Positions 44,803 through 55,545 are shown, counted from the first letter of the stretch. The stretch is 64,000 nucleotides of DNA from Streptococcaceae bacterium (GCA_902363395.1 CABIZZ010000001.1:496001-560000), one strand, 5' to 3'. Numbers and translations: made by a program. Notes: a model not told the origin generated them from the letters alone.

Positions 44803-45975
44803 ATGAAGCCCAATACTTCATTTTCTTTCTTGAAGAATAATTATTTGGCGCCTACAGGAGCCTCCTTTACGCATCTGTATGGACCAATATTAGGTGTTCA
44901 AGCAAGTCAATTATATACTTTTCTGCTGAGTCTCTATGATCAGGGAAAAGAAAAACGGCTGATTGCTGTCATTTTAAATCATCTGGATCTAGGTTTCGCT
45001 CATTTTCTCGAAAGTCTAGACCGCTTGATTGCCATGAATTTATTAGAGGTTTATGAAACAGAAGAAGGGCTTCAGTTCCGATTTGTGCCTCCGCTAGAAG
45101 CAGATCAATTTTTTACCAATGTTGCTTATCAGAAATTGCTGGAGAAAAAAATAGGAGAAGCGGCAGTTCGTGACTTGCTTCCTGAAAAACCAGAGGGCGA
45201 AAAACGGAAGGTGAACTTTGCCTCTGTCTTTGGGATTGACGGAGTTTCGACCCCTCAGTGGAAAACATCTTCCTTCAGTTTGGAGCACTTTAAACAATTG
45301 ATGGCGCGAGATGGTCTCCGTTTTGAGAACGAACAAGAAGACCTCTTGGTTCTCTATGCCATCACAGAAGAGAAGAATTGGACTTGGTATGAGACCTATC
45401 TCTTGGCCAAGGAGACAGCGGCTAATTTGATCATTTCGACCAAGCGGATGAGACAGAAACTAACCCAACAACCACAGGAAAACGGTAAGGATGAGTTCAC
45501 TCCGCAGGAAAGAGCCATTATCCGAGAAGCTAAAAATAGGACTAGTATCCAATTTTTAGCAGGAATTAAAAAAGCGCGTAAGGCTGTCGTGACCCAATCT
45601 GAGCGTAAGGTGATTTCTGATTTGGCCCAGTTAGGCCTATTAGATGAAGTCATTAACGTGATTTTGCTCTTGACCTTTAATAAGGTTGCTTCTGCCAATC
45701 TCAATGAAAAATATGCCTTAAAAGTTGGGAATGATTTTGCGTATGAGGGGATTAAAACGGCTGAAGAGGCTGTCCTGAAGATCCGACAGCGCCAAGACTC
45801 CCATACACAAAAAGCAAAAGAGAAAGCAACTAAGAGTGGACAAGCGACTGGAAAAACCAATGTTCCTAAGTGGAGTCAGCCTAACTATACCAATCAGACC
45901 AGCCAGGAAGAACAGGCTGATCTAGAACAACAAAAACGGGCCTTGCTCGAGAAATTAAATCAAGGAGGGGAGTAA
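44803..45975 (+). CDS. dnaB: Replication initiation and membrane attachment protein DnaB
   Basis: Primosomal protein of 390 residues of the Gram-positive DnaB family, which helps DnaI load the replicative helicase at oriC and at stalled forks. The N-terminal winged-helix part is followed by the C-terminal DnaB_2 domain (about residues 210-335, with LLTFNKVASANLNEKY). The tail is rich in Gln, Lys and Thr. It begins on the base after the nrdR stop and ends on the base before the dnaI frame. Confidence 0.94.
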   Translation: MKPNTSFSFLKNNYLAPTGASFTHLYGPILGVQASQLYTFLLSLYDQGKEKRLIAVILNHLDLGFAHFLESLDRLIAMNLLEVYETEEGLQFRFVPPLEADQFFTNVAYQKLLEKKIGEAAVRDLLPEKPEGEKRKVNFASVFGIDGVSTPQWKTSSFSLEHFKQLMARDGLRFENEQEDLLVLYAITEEKNWTWYETYLLAKETAANLIISTKRMRQKLTQQPQENGKDEFTPQERAIIREAKNRTSIQFLAGIKKARKAVVTQSERKVISDLAQLGLLDEVINVILLLTFNKVASANLNEKYALKVGNDFAYEGIKTAEEAVLKIRQRQDSHTQKAKEKATKSGQATGKTNVPKWSQPNYTNQTSQEEQADLEQQKRALLEKLNQGGE

Positions 45976-46875
45976 ATGGAGAGTGTAGGGAAAACCATGT
46001 CCCAGATGAATCGATCACAGCAGTTCAATTATGAAGAATTGGTAGCTCAAATTCTCGCCGAACCTGAGATTGCAAACTTTATTCAAAAGGAAGCCTTGTC
46101 GGAAGCAGAAATCCGTCGCAGCATTTCCAAATTTAACCAATACATCAGTGAACGGAATCGCTTCGTCCTCGGGGATGCAGATTATATTGCAAGAGGGTAT
46201 AAGCCTGTATTGGTTATGAATGAGGGCTATGCGGATGTTTCCTATGAAGAGACACCTGAGTTGATTGAGGCACAAAAACAAGCCGCTATCAATAAACGCT
46301 TGCAGTTGATCAACTTGCCAAGTACCTTGAAGGAAGCTTCCTTAGCGAAAGTCGACTTGGATGACCGGGGACGTTTTGGAGCCTTTGAAGAGTTGGCCAA
46401 TTTTGTTGCTTCCTATCCTCAAGCTCGTAAAGGAATTTTTCTATTCGGAGATTTCGGAGTTGGGAAAAGCTATATGATGGCAGCTCTTGCTCATGACTTG
46501 TCTGAAAAACGGCAAGCATCTTCAACCCTCTTACATTTCCCAAGCTTTGTCATTGATGTCAAAAATGCCATTAATACAGGTCAGGTTAAAGAGATGTTGG
46601 ATCAGGGCAAGAAGGCTGAAATTTTGATTCTAGATGATATTGGGGCAGAGCAAATGTCGCCTTGGGTGCGGGATGAAGTCTTGCAAGTGATTTTGCAACA
46701 TCGGATGCAGGAGATTCTTCCAACCTTCTTTACTTCGAATTTCAATTTTGAAGATTTGGAACGTCATTTTGCTACATCTCGGAATGGAGATGAGACTTGG
46801 CAAGCCAAACGTGTTATGGAGCGAATCAAGTTCCTTGCTAAAGAAGTCCGCCTAGAAGGAGAAAATCGCCGATGA
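45976..46875 (+). CDS. dnaI: Helicase loader DnaI
   Basis: AAA+ ATPase of 299 residues that loads the replicative helicase. The N-terminal helicase-binding region covers residues 1-130. Walker A is GDFGVGKSYMMAA (about residue 157) and Walker B is ILILDDIGAEQ (about residue 218). A sensor region TSNFNFEDLERHF and an Arg finger region RVMERIKFLAKEVRL follow. It overlaps the nitroreductase gene by four bases. Confidence 0.95.
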   Translation: MESVGKTMSQMNRSQQFNYEELVAQILAEPEIANFIQKEALSEAEIRRSISKFNQYISERNRFVLGDADYIARGYKPVLVMNEGYADVSYEETPELIEAQKQAAINKRLQLINLPSTLKEASLAKVDLDDRGRFGAFEELANFVASYPQARKGIFLFGDFGVGKSYMMAALAHDLSEKRQASSTLLHFPSFVIDVKNAINTGQVKEMLDQGKKAEILILDDIGAEQMSPWVRDEVLQVILQHRMQEILPTFFTSNFNFEDLERHFATSRNGDETWQAKRVMERIKFLAKEVRLEGENRR

Positions 46876-47588
46876 ATACTGTTATTGATTTGATGAAATC
46901 TCATTCTTCTGTCCGTCGCTTTAAGGAGGAGGACATCAAAGAGGAAGACCTTCAAGCGATTCTTACAGCAGGACAGATGGCTTCCTCTTGGAAGAACTTC
47001 CAGTCTTATTCCATTATCTTAGTGAGAAGCCAGGAAAAGAAAGAGGCGCTTTACCAATTCGTCCCTCAGGAGGCAATTCGTCAATGCTCTGTTTTCTTAC
47101 TGTTTGTAGGAGATCTCAACCGAGCTGAAAAAGGGGTTCGGATGCATACGGATCAATTCCATCCAGAAGGACCAGATAATTTATTGATTACTTCTGTAGA
47201 TGCAGCCTTGGCAGGTCAGAATACCTTGCTGGCTGCTGAAAGTCTAGGCTACGGAGGAGTCATTATTGGCTTGGTTCGGTATGAAGCGGCTGAAGTGGCC
47301 AAACTATTTAACTTACCAGACTACACCTATCCTGTCTTTGGGATGGCTTTAGGAGTGCCAAATCAGAACCATCCTGTGAAGCCCCGCCTTCCTTTGGAAG
47401 CTGTTGTCTTCGAAGAAAGTTACCAGGAGCAGACTCCTGAAGTGATTGAAGCCTTTGATCGAGTACAGACTGCCTATGCTGGAGCACGGGCAACGGATAC
47501 TTGGAGCCAACGCTTGGCTGCCCAATTTGGACAGGAAGAACCAGCTGCTACGGCAGAATTATTAAAGAAACACCAACTAGAAAAATAA
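46872..47588 (+). CDS. FMN-dependent NADPH nitroreductase (NfrA-like)
   Basis: Nitroreductase-family flavoprotein of 238 residues. FMN-binding signs are [12 protein letters not shown] (residues 10-21), AASLGYGGV-type [15 protein letters not shown] (about residues 117-131) and [17 protein letters not shown]. It resembles NfrA-type NADPH oxidoreductases, able to reduce quinones, nitroaromatics or flavin. It is coupled to dnaI by an ATGA overlap and precedes der by 16 bases. Confidence 0.87.
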   Translation: MNTVIDLMKSHSSVRRFKEEDIKEEDLQAILTAGQMASSWKNFQSYSIILVRSQEKKEALYQFVPQEAIRQCSVFLLFVGDLNRAEKGVRMHTDQFHPEGPDNLLITSVDAALAGQNTLLAAESLGYGGVIIGLVRYEAAEVAKLFNLPDYTYPVFGMALGVPNQNHPVKPRLPLEAVVFEESYQEQTPEVIEAFDRVQTAYAGARATDTWSQRLAAQFGQEEPAATAELLKKHQLEK

Positions 47589-47604
47589 GAGAAAAGAGGA
47601 CACC

Positions 47605-48915
47605 ATGGCTTTACCTACTGTTGCCATTGTAGGACGTCCAAATGTCGGGAAGTCAACGCTCTTTAACCGGATTGCCGGTGAGCGGATTTCCATTGTCGAG
47701 GATGTCGAAGGGGTTACTCGGGACCGTATTTATGCAACGGCTGAGTGGCTCAACCACCAATTTAGTATTATTGATACTGGCGGGATTGATGACGTGGACG
47801 CACCTTTCATGGAGCAAATCAAGCACCAAGCGGAGATTGCCATGGATGAAGCAGACGTCATTGTCTTTGTCGTATCTGGAAAAGAAGGGATTACCGATGC
47901 AGATGAGTATGTCGCTCGGATGCTCTACAAGACCCACAAACCAGTCATTTTAGCAGTCAATAAAGTGGATAATCCAGAGATGCGAACTGACATCTATGAT
48001 TTCTACGCTCTTGGCCTGGGGGAACCCTTGCCAGTGTCATCTGTGCACGGGATTGGTACAGGGGATGTCTTGGATGCCATCGTTGAAAACCTTCCGACGG
48101 ATCGGGAACCAGAAAATCCAGATGTCATTAAGTTCAGCTTGATTGGCCGCCCTAATGTTGGAAAATCTAGTCTGATCAATGCCATCCTTGGGGAAGACCG
48201 CGTCATTGCCAGTCCTGTAGCAGGGACTACGCGGGATGCGATTGACACCCATTTCACGGATGCAGAAGGCCAAGAATACACCATGATTGATACAGCTGGA
48301 ATGCGGAAATCTGGTAAGGTCTATGAAAATACAGAGAAATATTCTGTCATGCGGGCTATGCGGGCTATCGATCGTTCGGATGTTGTCTTGATGGTCTTGA
48401 ACGCAGAAGAAGGAATCCGCGAGTACGATAAGCGGATTGCCGGATTTGCCCATGAAGCTGGAAAAGGGATGATCATCGTGGTTAATAAGTGGGATACCCT
48501 TGAAAAGGATAACCACACCATGAAACAATGGGAAGATGATATTCGAGATCAGTTCCAATACTTATCTTATGCACCCATTATCTTTGTCTCTGCTCTGACC
48601 AAACAACGCCTGCACAAGTTACCAGATATGATCAAGCAGATCAGTGAGAGCCAAAATACACGGATTCCTTCAGCTGTCTTGAACGATGTCATTATGGATG
48701 CCATCGCCATTAATCCGACGCCAACAGATAAAGGAAAACGTCTAAAAATCTTCTATGCGACTCAGGTTGCGACCAAACCACCAACCTTTGTGGTCTTTGT
48801 CAATGAAGAAGAGCTCATGCACTTCTCTTATCTTCGTTTCTTGGAAAATCAAATTCGGAAAGCCTTTGTCTTTGAAGGAACCCCAATCCATTTGATCGCT
48901 CGGAAACGGAAGTAG
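47605..48915 (+). CDS. der: Ribosome assembly GTPase Der (EngA)
   Basis: Essential 436-residue GTPase for 50S maturation, with two tandem G domains and a C-terminal KH-like domain. Domain 1: [20 protein letters not shown]. Domain 2: [20 protein letters not shown]. The C-terminus ends LIARKRK. AAAAGAGGACACC precedes the start. It is followed by a lipoprotein gene six bases downstream. Confidence 0.97.
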   Translation: MALPTVAIVGRPNVGKSTLFNRIAGERISIVEDVEGVTRDRIYATAEWLNHQFSIIDTGGIDDVDAPFMEQIKHQAEIAMDEADVIVFVVSGKEGITDADEYVARMLYKTHKPVILAVNKVDNPEMRTDIYDFYALGLGEPLPVSSVHGIGTGDVLDAIVENLPTDREPENPDVIKFSLIGRPNVGKSSLINAILGEDRVIASPVAGTTRDAIDTHFTDAEGQEYTMIDTAGMRKSGKVYENTEKYSVMRAMRAIDRSDVVLMVLNAEEGIREYDKRIAGFAHEAGKGMIIVVNKWDTLEKDNHTMKQWEDDIRDQFQYLSYAPIIFVSALTKQRLHKLPDMIKQISESQNTRIPSAVLNDVIMDAIAINPTPTDKGKRLKIFYATQVATKPPTFVVFVNEEELMHFSYLRFLENQIRKAFVFEGTPIHLIARKRK

Positions 48916-48921
48916 GTGTTT

Positions 48922-49368
48922 ATGAAAAAAATAAAACAAGGACTCATGCTGGCTGTCACATTCATAGTATTTCTGGGACTGACAGCTTGTAGCGTTGAAA
49001 GAGAAGAAACCTATGAGAAAAAAGATAAAGACATTCTTCTTCGAGTGACGATTCGACATAGAGCCAACCAGATGATCTCTGAAGAGTTTTGGGCTGATAA
49101 TTTTAATGTAAATATTGAAGATGATTCTGAGTTCGAATATATTAAAAAAGAAATTGTTGAACCTAAAAAAGGAATTTCGGGCTATACAACAGATGTGAGT
49201 CGGACGAAAGAGGGTGGACTGATGATTCATACCAAAATCGTCTACCAAGACTTAGATGTTGAAGCCTTGAATAAAGCCAACGATGAGAAAAAAACGTTTG
49301 GAGAACTGGCCAACTATTCAGAACATATCAAAAATTTCAAAAAAGAAGGTTATAAGAGAGTAAAATAA
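48922..49368 (+). CDS. DUF1307-family lipoprotein
   Basis: Lipoprotein of 148 residues. The signal peptide MKKIKQGLMLAVTFIVFLG ends in the lipobox LTAC (Cys about residue 21). The mature part is charged, of the YehR/DUF1307 type, with a pattern of beta strands. Function unknown. Start ATG 48922; the GTG upstream overlaps der. It is followed by copy 3 of the 175-bp repeat. Confidence 0.8.
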   Translation: MKKIKQGLMLAVTFIVFLGLTACSVEREETYEKKDKDILLRVTIRHRANQMISEEFWADNFNVNIEDDSEFEYIKKEIVEPKKGISGYTTDVSRTKEGGLMIHTKIVYQDLDVEALNKANDEKKTFGELANYSEHIKNFKKEGYKRVK

Positions 49369-49370
49369 AA

Positions 49371-49545
49371 GAGAGTGGGACAGAAATCGGTAATTCGTTA
49401 GAATTCGATTTCGTCGTCCCACCTCCGCACAGTTGAGTAGGGTTGTAAAAGCTGATGAAATCAGCGTAGTAGAGCCCACTCAACCACTGCGTCTTGCTCG
49501 ACAATCCAAAGATAATTGAGAGGCTAGGACATTTGTCCCAGCCTC
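49371..49545 (-). repeat. 175-bp dispersed repeat, copy 3 (inverted)
   Basis: Reverse complement of copies 1 and 2 with few differences: it starts GAGAGTGGGACAGAAATCGG and ends GGACATTTGTCCCAGCCTC. It directly follows the lipoprotein gene and runs into repeat copy E five bases later. Confidence 0.9.
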
Positions 49546-49550
49546 TTTCT

Positions 49551-49803
49551 GATTGAAGACAAAGTATTTTTAACATAAAATAGCTAGCTATATTTCAAAT
49601 AATGATTTTTATTTTTGGAGTCATTCAAGTAGATCTGAAACTTTCCGCCGTGAGAAAAGTGCTAGAAACAAGATTGTTTCTAGCACTCGGGAGTTTTGGA
49701 ACCTTGGGTCCAAAACTAAGTCATGGAACTTCATAGAAGTTCGCTGACGTCCGTACTCTCCTAAGGGAAGTTTCTAAGAATACCTCTTCTTTAATTTGAA
49801 TGG
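49551..49803 (-). repeat. Structured dispersed repeat, copy E (inverted)
   Basis: About 253 bp, reverse orientation. Its AT-rich right part comes first (GATTGAAGACAAAGTATTTT, then AGCTAGCTATATTTCAAATA). Inner arm CTTTCCGCCGTGAG, hairpin 3 (CTAGAAAC/GTTTCTAG), hairpin 2 (AGTTTTGGA/TCCAAAACT), hairpin 1 (GAACTTCATAGAAGTTC) and the arm CTCTCCTAAGGGAAG follow. The outer left end is degraded (TTAATTTGAATGG). Clear duplicated flank hairpins are missing here. Confidence 0.8.
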
Positions 49804-49886
49804 AAAAAGAAAAGTGGAGTAGGAGATAGTAAAATCAGGCATTGAATTCTTCACAATTCTTTGTCTTTTTTTCTATTTTAGAGGGG

Positions 49887-49898
49887 ATATGATATAAT
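49887..49898 (+). promoter_or_regulatory. Extended -10 promoter of the SNF2 gene
   Basis: TATGATATAAT (TATAAT at 49893-49898) fits the extended -10 pattern, 27 bases before the start codon. Confidence 0.6.
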
Positions 49899-49924
49899 AA
49901 GGAGATAAACATAAGGTGGTAAAT

Positions 49925-52900
49925 ATGGCAAAATTAATTCCTGGGAAAATCCGTTCAGAAGGAATCCTTCTTTATGAAAACGGGAAAGTAACCCTACAGG
50001 AAATAAAAAATCAGTACCTCTATTTCAGAATTGACAATGAGTCCCTCCGGTACAGTCTAGATGATCAAGCAATTTTTTGTAGTTGTGAGTTTTTCCAGAA
50101 GAAAAAATTCTGTGTGCATTTAGCCGCAGGAGAAGCCTTTTTAAAAAATGATGAGGAAGGGAAGGAACTCTTGCTTGGTTTGGAGCAAGATGCAACAGAA
50201 AGTCAAGAAACAAAGGAAAAAGTATCTTTTGGAAGTTTGTTTTTAGATCAAGTCCTACCAAAAATTGAAAGCAAAGAAGTCCGTTTTGGTCTCTCAGCAA
50301 CTGGTCATGTAGACGACTATTCGGGTCAGTTTTTGTGGACCCTTCGTATCTATCGCAGACCGGATGAGAGAACTTATGTTGTGCGGGATGTTGTAGCATT
50401 TTTGCAAGCTATCAGAAAACAGTCCCATTTTGCAATTGGAAAAAGTTATTACGAGCCGATTTCCTATGCAGCCTTTGACCCTGAAAGTCGTGCCTTGATT
50501 CGATTCTTAGAAGGCTTGTTATCGGGGGATACGGTGCATGATGCCCTCTTCTTTCCAAATGGGGGTCGCCATCTTTACTTTCCAATGAGCTTCTTTGAAG
50601 AAGCTGTGCAATTATTGATGGACCTACCGTCCTTTACCCTTGAAGTCGGACTGGATACCTATCAGGAAGTTTTCTTTCAAGAACTCCAGGAAGATTCCGG
50701 CTTGTTTTCTTTCCAAGTAGTGGAAATGAAGGAGTTTATCGAACTACAGGTCCAAGTGGCTTCCTATAAAATGGTGGAAGGTCGCTTTCTTTTGGCAAAT
50801 GGCCATTTTTACCAAATATCACCGCTTCAAAAGATTTTGATTGAGGCTGTTCAGAGTTTACCCCTCTCCAGTGATCAGAAAAGACATGTTCAGTTTGATT
50901 TGTCTGATCAGACCAAATTAACCTATAGCTTAGAGCAATTCAGGAAAATTGGTGAGGTGAAAGCACCAAGTAACTTCTACATTCATGATTTTCAACCTCA
51001 CTTTGCTTTTGATTTATCGGAGCATGGAGAAGTATTGCTGGATCTAGTTTTTGTCTACGAGGACCGCATCGTTCGCTCTGAGAAAGAACTTAAGGATCTG
51101 CCTTATTCCAGTAATTTTGATAAGGAACGTTTGGTTTTTGAAACCATCTTGACAGCTGGCTTTACCAATCAATTTCAAACCAAACGAGCTCCTCTCCTTC
51201 CCAAGCAGATTTATCCCTTCTTTCAGCAGACCCTTCCCTTGTTTGAAGAACTTGGAGAGGTGGAAGTTTCGGACAAGTTGTTAGACTTGTATCAGGTTGA
51301 AAAGCCAAAGATTGCCATTCAAACCAGTGGTCGTCTCCTTGAGATTGGTTTTGAATTTGACTCTATTGATCCCTCTGAGGTTGAGCAAGTGATGAGTGCC
51401 TTGGTTGAGAAGAATGACTATTATATCAGTCAATCAGGAAAGGTTCTAATCTTTGATGAAGAAACCAAGAGGATCAGTCAGACCTTATTGAATCTTCGTG
51501 CAAAGAAGACAAAAACAGGTCAGTTACAAACCAATCGCATTGCAGCCTTCCAGCTCTCCCAGTTATTTGAGTCAGCTGACAATGTCCAATTTTCTGAAGA
51601 GTTTCGTCACTTGGCTCATGATTTGATTCATCCAGAACAATTTCCTTTGGGTGAGTTGCAAGTGACAGCTAAACTTCGAGATTATCAGGAAGTCGGAGTC
51701 CGCTGGCTATCCATGCTCAATCACTATGGCTTTGGGGGGATTTTGGCAGATGATATGGGACTTGGAAAGACCCTCCAGACCATTGCCTTTCTCTCAAGTA
51801 TTGTGACGGCGGAGTCTAAGATTTTGATCTTAGCTCCATCTAGTCTAATCTATAATTGGAAAGAGGAGTTCGAAAAGTTTGCTCCACAAATGGAAGTGGA
51901 GGTTATCTATGGCCTTAAAGCAAGTCGTGACGAGGTGATTGCAAGCAACCCTCAGGTAGCGATTACCAGTTACGCTTCCTTCCGCCAGGACGTAGAGCAA
52001 TACGAAAAAAATCAGTACCAATACCTCATCTTGGATGAAGCCCAGGTCATGAAGAATTCCCAAACCAAGATTGCCCAATACTTACGGAAATTCGATGTTC
52101 CTCATACCTTTGCTTTGTCGGGAACGCCAATAGAAAACCATGTAGAGGAACTCTGGTCGATTTTCCAAATTGTGCTTCCTGGTTTGTTTCCGGGTAAAAA
52201 AGAATTTAAACAATTGAGTCCAGAGACTATTTCTCAATACGTCAAGCCCTTTATCATGAGACGGAAAAAAAGTGAAGTCTTGCAGGAACTTCCAGATCTG
52301 ATAGAGATGACCTACAAGAATGAATTGGCTGACGATCAAAAAACGATCTATTTAGCCCAGTTGAAGCAAATGCAAGACCGCATTCTAAGCTCTTCTGAAG
52401 AGGAACTCAATCGCAGTAAGATGGAAATCTTATCTGGTTTGATGCGTCTTCGTCAGATTTGTGATACGCCATCCCTCTTTTTAGAGGACTATACTGGAGA
52501 AAGTGGGAAGCTGGATAGCCTTCGAGAATTGCTAGAGCAGATCAAAGATGGAAACCAACGAGTGTTGATCTTCTCACAATTTAGGGGCATGTTGGATATC
52601 ATTGAAAAAGAGTTGGATGCTCTGAAGATGACTTCGTTTAAAATCACAGGATCTACTCCAGCTAATGAGCGCCAAGATATGACCAACGCCTTTAACTCCG
52701 GTCAAGGAGATGCCTTTCTCATTTCCTTGAAAGCAGGTGGAGTTGGCTTGAATTTGACAGGTGCTGACACGGTTATTTTGGTTGACCTATGGTGGAACCC
52801 TGCGGTAGAAGATCAAGCCATTGGCCGTGCCCATCGAATGGGACAAGATAAGAATGTTGAGGTCTACCGGATGATTACTCGAGGGACTATCGAAGAAAAA

Positions 52901-53020
52901 ATTCAAGAGCTCCAGACTAGCAAACGTCATTTAGTTTCTACCATATTAGATGGCACCGAAACGCGCTCCAGCCTCTCTATTGAAGAAATTCGGGAAATTT
53001 TGGGTATTTCGGTAGAATAA
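49925..53020 (+). CDS. SWIM zinc-finger SNF2/RapA-type helicase
   Basis: DEAD/DEAH superfamily 2 protein of 1031 residues. Near the N-terminus is a SWIM zinc finger (CSCEFFQKKKFCVH, about residues 47-60). A large middle domain (about 90-560) follows, then the SNF2 core: Walker A DDMGLGKTLQ, DEAQ box in LILDEAQVMKNS, motif III LSGTPIENH and C-terminal motif VEDQAIGRAHRMGQ. Members act on DNA-protein or RNA polymerase complexes; the exact role in streptococci is unknown. Start ATG 49925, with AAGGTGGT upstream. The neighbours murC, mltG and greA follow the usual streptococcal order. Confidence 0.92.
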   Translation: MAKLIPGKIRSEGILLYENGKVTLQEIKNQYLYFRIDNESLRYSLDDQAIFCSCEFFQKKKFCVHLAAGEAFLKNDEEGKELLLGLEQDATESQETKEKVSFGSLFLDQVLPKIESKEVRFGLSATGHVDDYSGQFLWTLRIYRRPDERTYVVRDVVAFLQAIRKQSHFAIGKSYYEPISYAAFDPESRALIRFLEGLLSGDTVHDALFFPNGGRHLYFPMSFFEEAVQLLMDLPSFTLEVGLDTYQEVFFQELQEDSGLFSFQVVEMKEFIELQVQVASYKMVEGRFLLANGHFYQISPLQKILIEAVQSLPLSSDQKRHVQFDLSDQTKLTYSLEQFRKIGEVKAPSNFYIHDFQPHFAFDLSEHGEVLLDLVFVYEDRIVRSEKELKDLPYSSNFDKERLVFETILTAGFTNQFQTKRAPLLPKQIYPFFQQTLPLFEELGEVEVSDKLLDLYQVEKPKIAIQTSGRLLEIGFEFDSIDPSEVEQVMSALVEKNDYYISQSGKVLIFDEETKRISQTLLNLRAKKTKTGQLQTNRIAAFQLSQLFESADNVQFSEEFRHLAHDLIHPEQFPLGELQVTAKLRDYQEVGVRWLSMLNHYGFGGILADDMGLGKTLQTIAFLSSIVTAESKILILAPSSLIYNWKEEFEKFAPQMEVEVIYGLKASRDEVIASNPQVAITSYASFRQDVEQYEKNQYQYLILDEAQVMKNSQTKIAQYLRKFDVPHTFALSGTPIENHVEELWSIFQIVLPGLFPGKKEFKQLSPETISQYVKPFIMRRKKSEVLQELPDLIEMTYKNELADDQKTIYLAQLKQMQDRILSSSEEELNRSKMEILSGLMRLRQICDTPSLFLEDYTGESGKLDSLRELLEQIKDGNQRVLIFSQFRGMLDIIEKELDALKMTSFKITGSTPANERQDMTNAFNSGQGDAFLISLKAGGVGLNLTGADTVILVDLWWNPAVEDQAIGRAHRMGQDKNVEVYRMITRGTIEEKIQELQTSKRHLVSTILDGTETRSSLSIEEIREILGISVE

Positions 53021-53077
53021 CTTGAAAAATAAAATGAATAGTTTATAATTAATGAAGTGTCGAAAGGAAGAAATAGG

Positions 53078-53746
53078 ATGACGGATAAGCAGTTTCCTCA
53101 AGTAGCAGATGATGAATTGATGCTAACTCAAATGCCCCATATGAATTTATATGATGATGGGGACTTCATTAGTAATATTCTTGGGGAGTATACAGATAAA
53201 AACTATTTAGAATGGGAGCCAATTGCTACTGGAAAGGTAGCAGAGCAACCTTATCAAAAAAATCTACAAAAATCCCTTCAAAAACCATTTGAAGTGCCTA
53301 AGTCAAGAAGGCAACCAATGACTCCTGATTTCAAGGAGCCTGTTGATAAAAAGAGCCCAGCGAATCGCTACGCAGAAGAAGCTCGGGAAGCAGCGCGTGC
53401 TGATTTGAAAAAGAAGCGGACGGCTCCGTATTTAACAGCAGATATTGCATCTAAGCCTAATCGTAAGAAATTCACCCCTTCTTTCATGCCAAAAGTGAAG
53501 CCAACAGCTCCTTTTCAAAAAGAAAATCCCGGTGAATTGATTAAATATGGTGAGCGATTGAAACAAGAGCAATTGATCCTTTTAGAGGGGGCAGAGGAAC
53601 TTCCAGTTCAAGAATCCCATCAAGAAGAGAAACCAAAAAAGAACAATTATGATTTCTTGAAAAAGAGTCAAATCTATAACAAGGATCAACAGAACATTCC
53701 AACGAGACCTATTAAACAAGAACTCAATGTGACCAATCTGGACTAG
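53078..53746 (+). CDS. Conserved hypothetical protein before murC
   Basis: Hydrophilic protein of 222 residues starting [19 protein letters not shown], with GGAAGAAATAGG upstream. It has no signal peptide or membrane helix. The first 45 residues are acidic, and the rest is basic, rich in Lys, Pro and Gln, and looks disordered. It ends 14 bases before murC and is kept at this place in related streptococci, as I recall. Function unknown; position suggests a link to wall synthesis or division. Confidence 0.75.
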   Translation: MTDKQFPQVADDELMLTQMPHMNLYDDGDFISNILGEYTDKNYLEWEPIATGKVAEQPYQKNLQKSLQKPFEVPKSRRQPMTPDFKEPVDKKSPANRYAEEAREAARADLKKKRTAPYLTADIASKPNRKKFTPSFMPKVKPTAPFQKENPGELIKYGERLKQEQLILLEGAEELPVQESHQEEKPKKNNYDFLKKSQIYNKDQQNIPTRPIKQELNVTNLD

Positions 53747-53760
53747 CGGGAGGAGAAACT

Positions 53761-55095
53761 ATGTCAAAAACATTTCATTTTATCGGAATAAAAGGAGCTG
53801 GTATGAGTGCCTTGGCTCTCATGCTCCATCAGATGGGACACACTGTACAAGGATCTGATGTAGAGAAATATTACTTTACTCAAAGAGGTCTGGAGCAAGC
53901 AGGGATTACCATCCTACCATTCAGCGAAGAAAATCTTACTGGGGATCAAATCTTGATCGCTGGAAATGCCTTTAAACCTGAGAACAACGTAGAGATTGCT
54001 TATGCAGATGCTCAAGGCTATACCTATCAACGCTACCATGAATTCTTGGGTGAATTTATGCGTGATTTTGTCAGCATGGGAGTAGCAGGAGCTCACGGGA
54101 AAACCTCTACTACAGGGATTTTGTCTCATGTTCTGTCTAATATCACAGATACTAGCTATTTGATTGGGGATGGAACTGGTCGTGGTTCGAAAGGGGCTAA
54201 GTACTTTGTCTTTGAATCAGACGAGTACGAACGTCACTTCATGCCTTACCACCCAGAGTATTCGATTATCACCAATATTGACTTTGACCATCCTGATTAC
54301 TTTACTGGCCTAGAAGATGTCTTTAATGCCTTCAATGATTATGCCAAACAAATCTCCAAAGCCTTGTTCATCTATGGTGAAGATGCTGAGCTTCGTCGGA
54401 TTACAGCCAATGCTCCGATTTACTACTATGGATTTGAAGAAGAAGGCAATGATTTTGTAGCCAGTGATCTCTTGCGTTCTACTACGGGATCAACCTTTAG
54501 TGTTCACTTCCGTGGAGAAGATTTGGGACAATTCCAAATCCCATCCTTTGGACGTCACAATATCATGAATGCAACAGCAGTTGTCGGCTTACTTTATATC
54601 GCTGGATTTGATCTTGATTTGGTTCGGGAACACTTAAAAACATTTGGCGGGGTCAAACGTCGCTTTACAGAAAAGATTGTCAACGATACCGTCATCATTG
54701 ATGACTTTGCCCACCATCCAACTGAAATTATTGCCACTTTGGATGCAGCCCGTCAAAAATACCCAAGTAAGGAAATTGTAGCGGTCTTCCAACCTCATAC
54801 CTTTACTCGGACGATTGCCCTCTTGGATGAGTTTGCGGATGCCTTGAATCAGGCAGATGCGGTCTACTTGGCACAGATTTATGGATCAGCTCGTGAAGTG
54901 GATCATGGGGATGTCAAAGTTGAAGATCTAGAAGCGAAAATTATTAAGAAATCCGGTGTGATTACAGCTGAAAATGTTTCTCCACTTTTGGATCATGACA
55001 ATGCCGTTTATGTTTTCATGGGAGCAGGAGATATCCAGACCTATGAATATTCATTTGAACGGTTGCTTGGGAACTTGACCAATAACGTTCAATAA
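53761..55095 (+). CDS. murC: UDP-N-acetylmuramate--L-alanine ligase
   Basis: Cytoplasmic peptidoglycan precursor enzyme of 444 residues adding L-Ala to UDP-MurNAc with ATP. Rossmann-type start [18 protein letters not shown] loop [11 protein letters not shown] (about residue 114), the ESDEYERHF metal region and the [11 protein letters not shown] segment of the ligase C-domain are visible. It is followed by two acetyltransferase genes and mltG, a run concerned with cell-wall building. Confidence 0.97.
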   Translation: MSKTFHFIGIKGAGMSALALMLHQMGHTVQGSDVEKYYFTQRGLEQAGITILPFSEENLTGDQILIAGNAFKPENNVEIAYADAQGYTYQRYHEFLGEFMRDFVSMGVAGAHGKTSTTGILSHVLSNITDTSYLIGDGTGRGSKGAKYFVFESDEYERHFMPYHPEYSIITNIDFDHPDYFTGLEDVFNAFNDYAKQISKALFIYGEDAELRRITANAPIYYYGFEEEGNDFVASDLLRSTTGSTFSVHFRGEDLGQFQIPSFGRHNIMNATAVVGLLYIAGFDLDLVREHLKTFGGVKRRFTEKIVNDTVIIDDFAHHPTEIIATLDAARQKYPSKEIVAVFQPHTFTRTIALLDEFADALNQADAVYLAQIYGSAREVDHGDVKVEDLEAKIIKKSGVITAENVSPLLDHDNAVYVFMGAGDIQTYEYSFERLLGNLTNNVQ

Positions 55096-55104
55096 GGAGA
55101 TACC

Positions 55105-55533
55105 ATGCAACCAAGCGTTAGGATTCGGTTTGCTAAAGAAAATGATTGGGATGAGATCGAACAGATCACGTCCCAAAATTTTTCTTTTCAAAGAGAGAAG
55201 TTGCAAGAACTGAATGGGTTTAGGCCCCTGGTCTTAGAATTTGAAGGGCAAGTGATTGGAAGTTGCCTGATTCAGATGGAGGACCAGTTTGAGAATCCCT
55301 CTTTAAAATTATTGTGGTTGGAAATTCTTCCAGACTATAGAAAACAAGGGTTTGGCACCTTGCTACTCGCCACACTCAAGTCTCTTGTAGCTCAAGAATC
55401 CTTGTTAGAGATTCATGTGACCTGCCAGGAAGAGTTGATTCCGTATTTTGAAATGAATGATTTTCAACTAGAGATAGGGGATAAGGAAGAAGGAGTTGAG
55501 GGCTATCACCTAATGTGGCACCTATCCCTATAG
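55105..55533 (+). CDS. GNAT-family acetyltransferase
   Basis: N-acetyltransferase fold of 142 residues. The acetyl-CoA loop is seen as EILPDYRKQGFGTLLLATL (about residues 73-91). The substrate is unknown. It starts nine bases after murC, with AAGGAG, and is followed by a second, different GNAT gene. Confidence 0.85.
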   Translation: MQPSVRIRFAKENDWDEIEQITSQNFSFQREKLQELNGFRPLVLEFEGQVIGSCLIQMEDQFENPSLKLLWLEILPDYRKQGFGTLLLATLKSLVAQESLLEIHVTCQEELIPYFEMNDFQLEIGDKEEGVEGYHLMWHLSL

Positions 55534-55545
55534 AAAGGAAGAAAA

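Noticed and set aside
48003..48558. Overlapping minus-strand ORFs of 93-173 codons inside der
   Set aside because: Antisense frames of a highly conserved GTPase with biased codons; no start signals.
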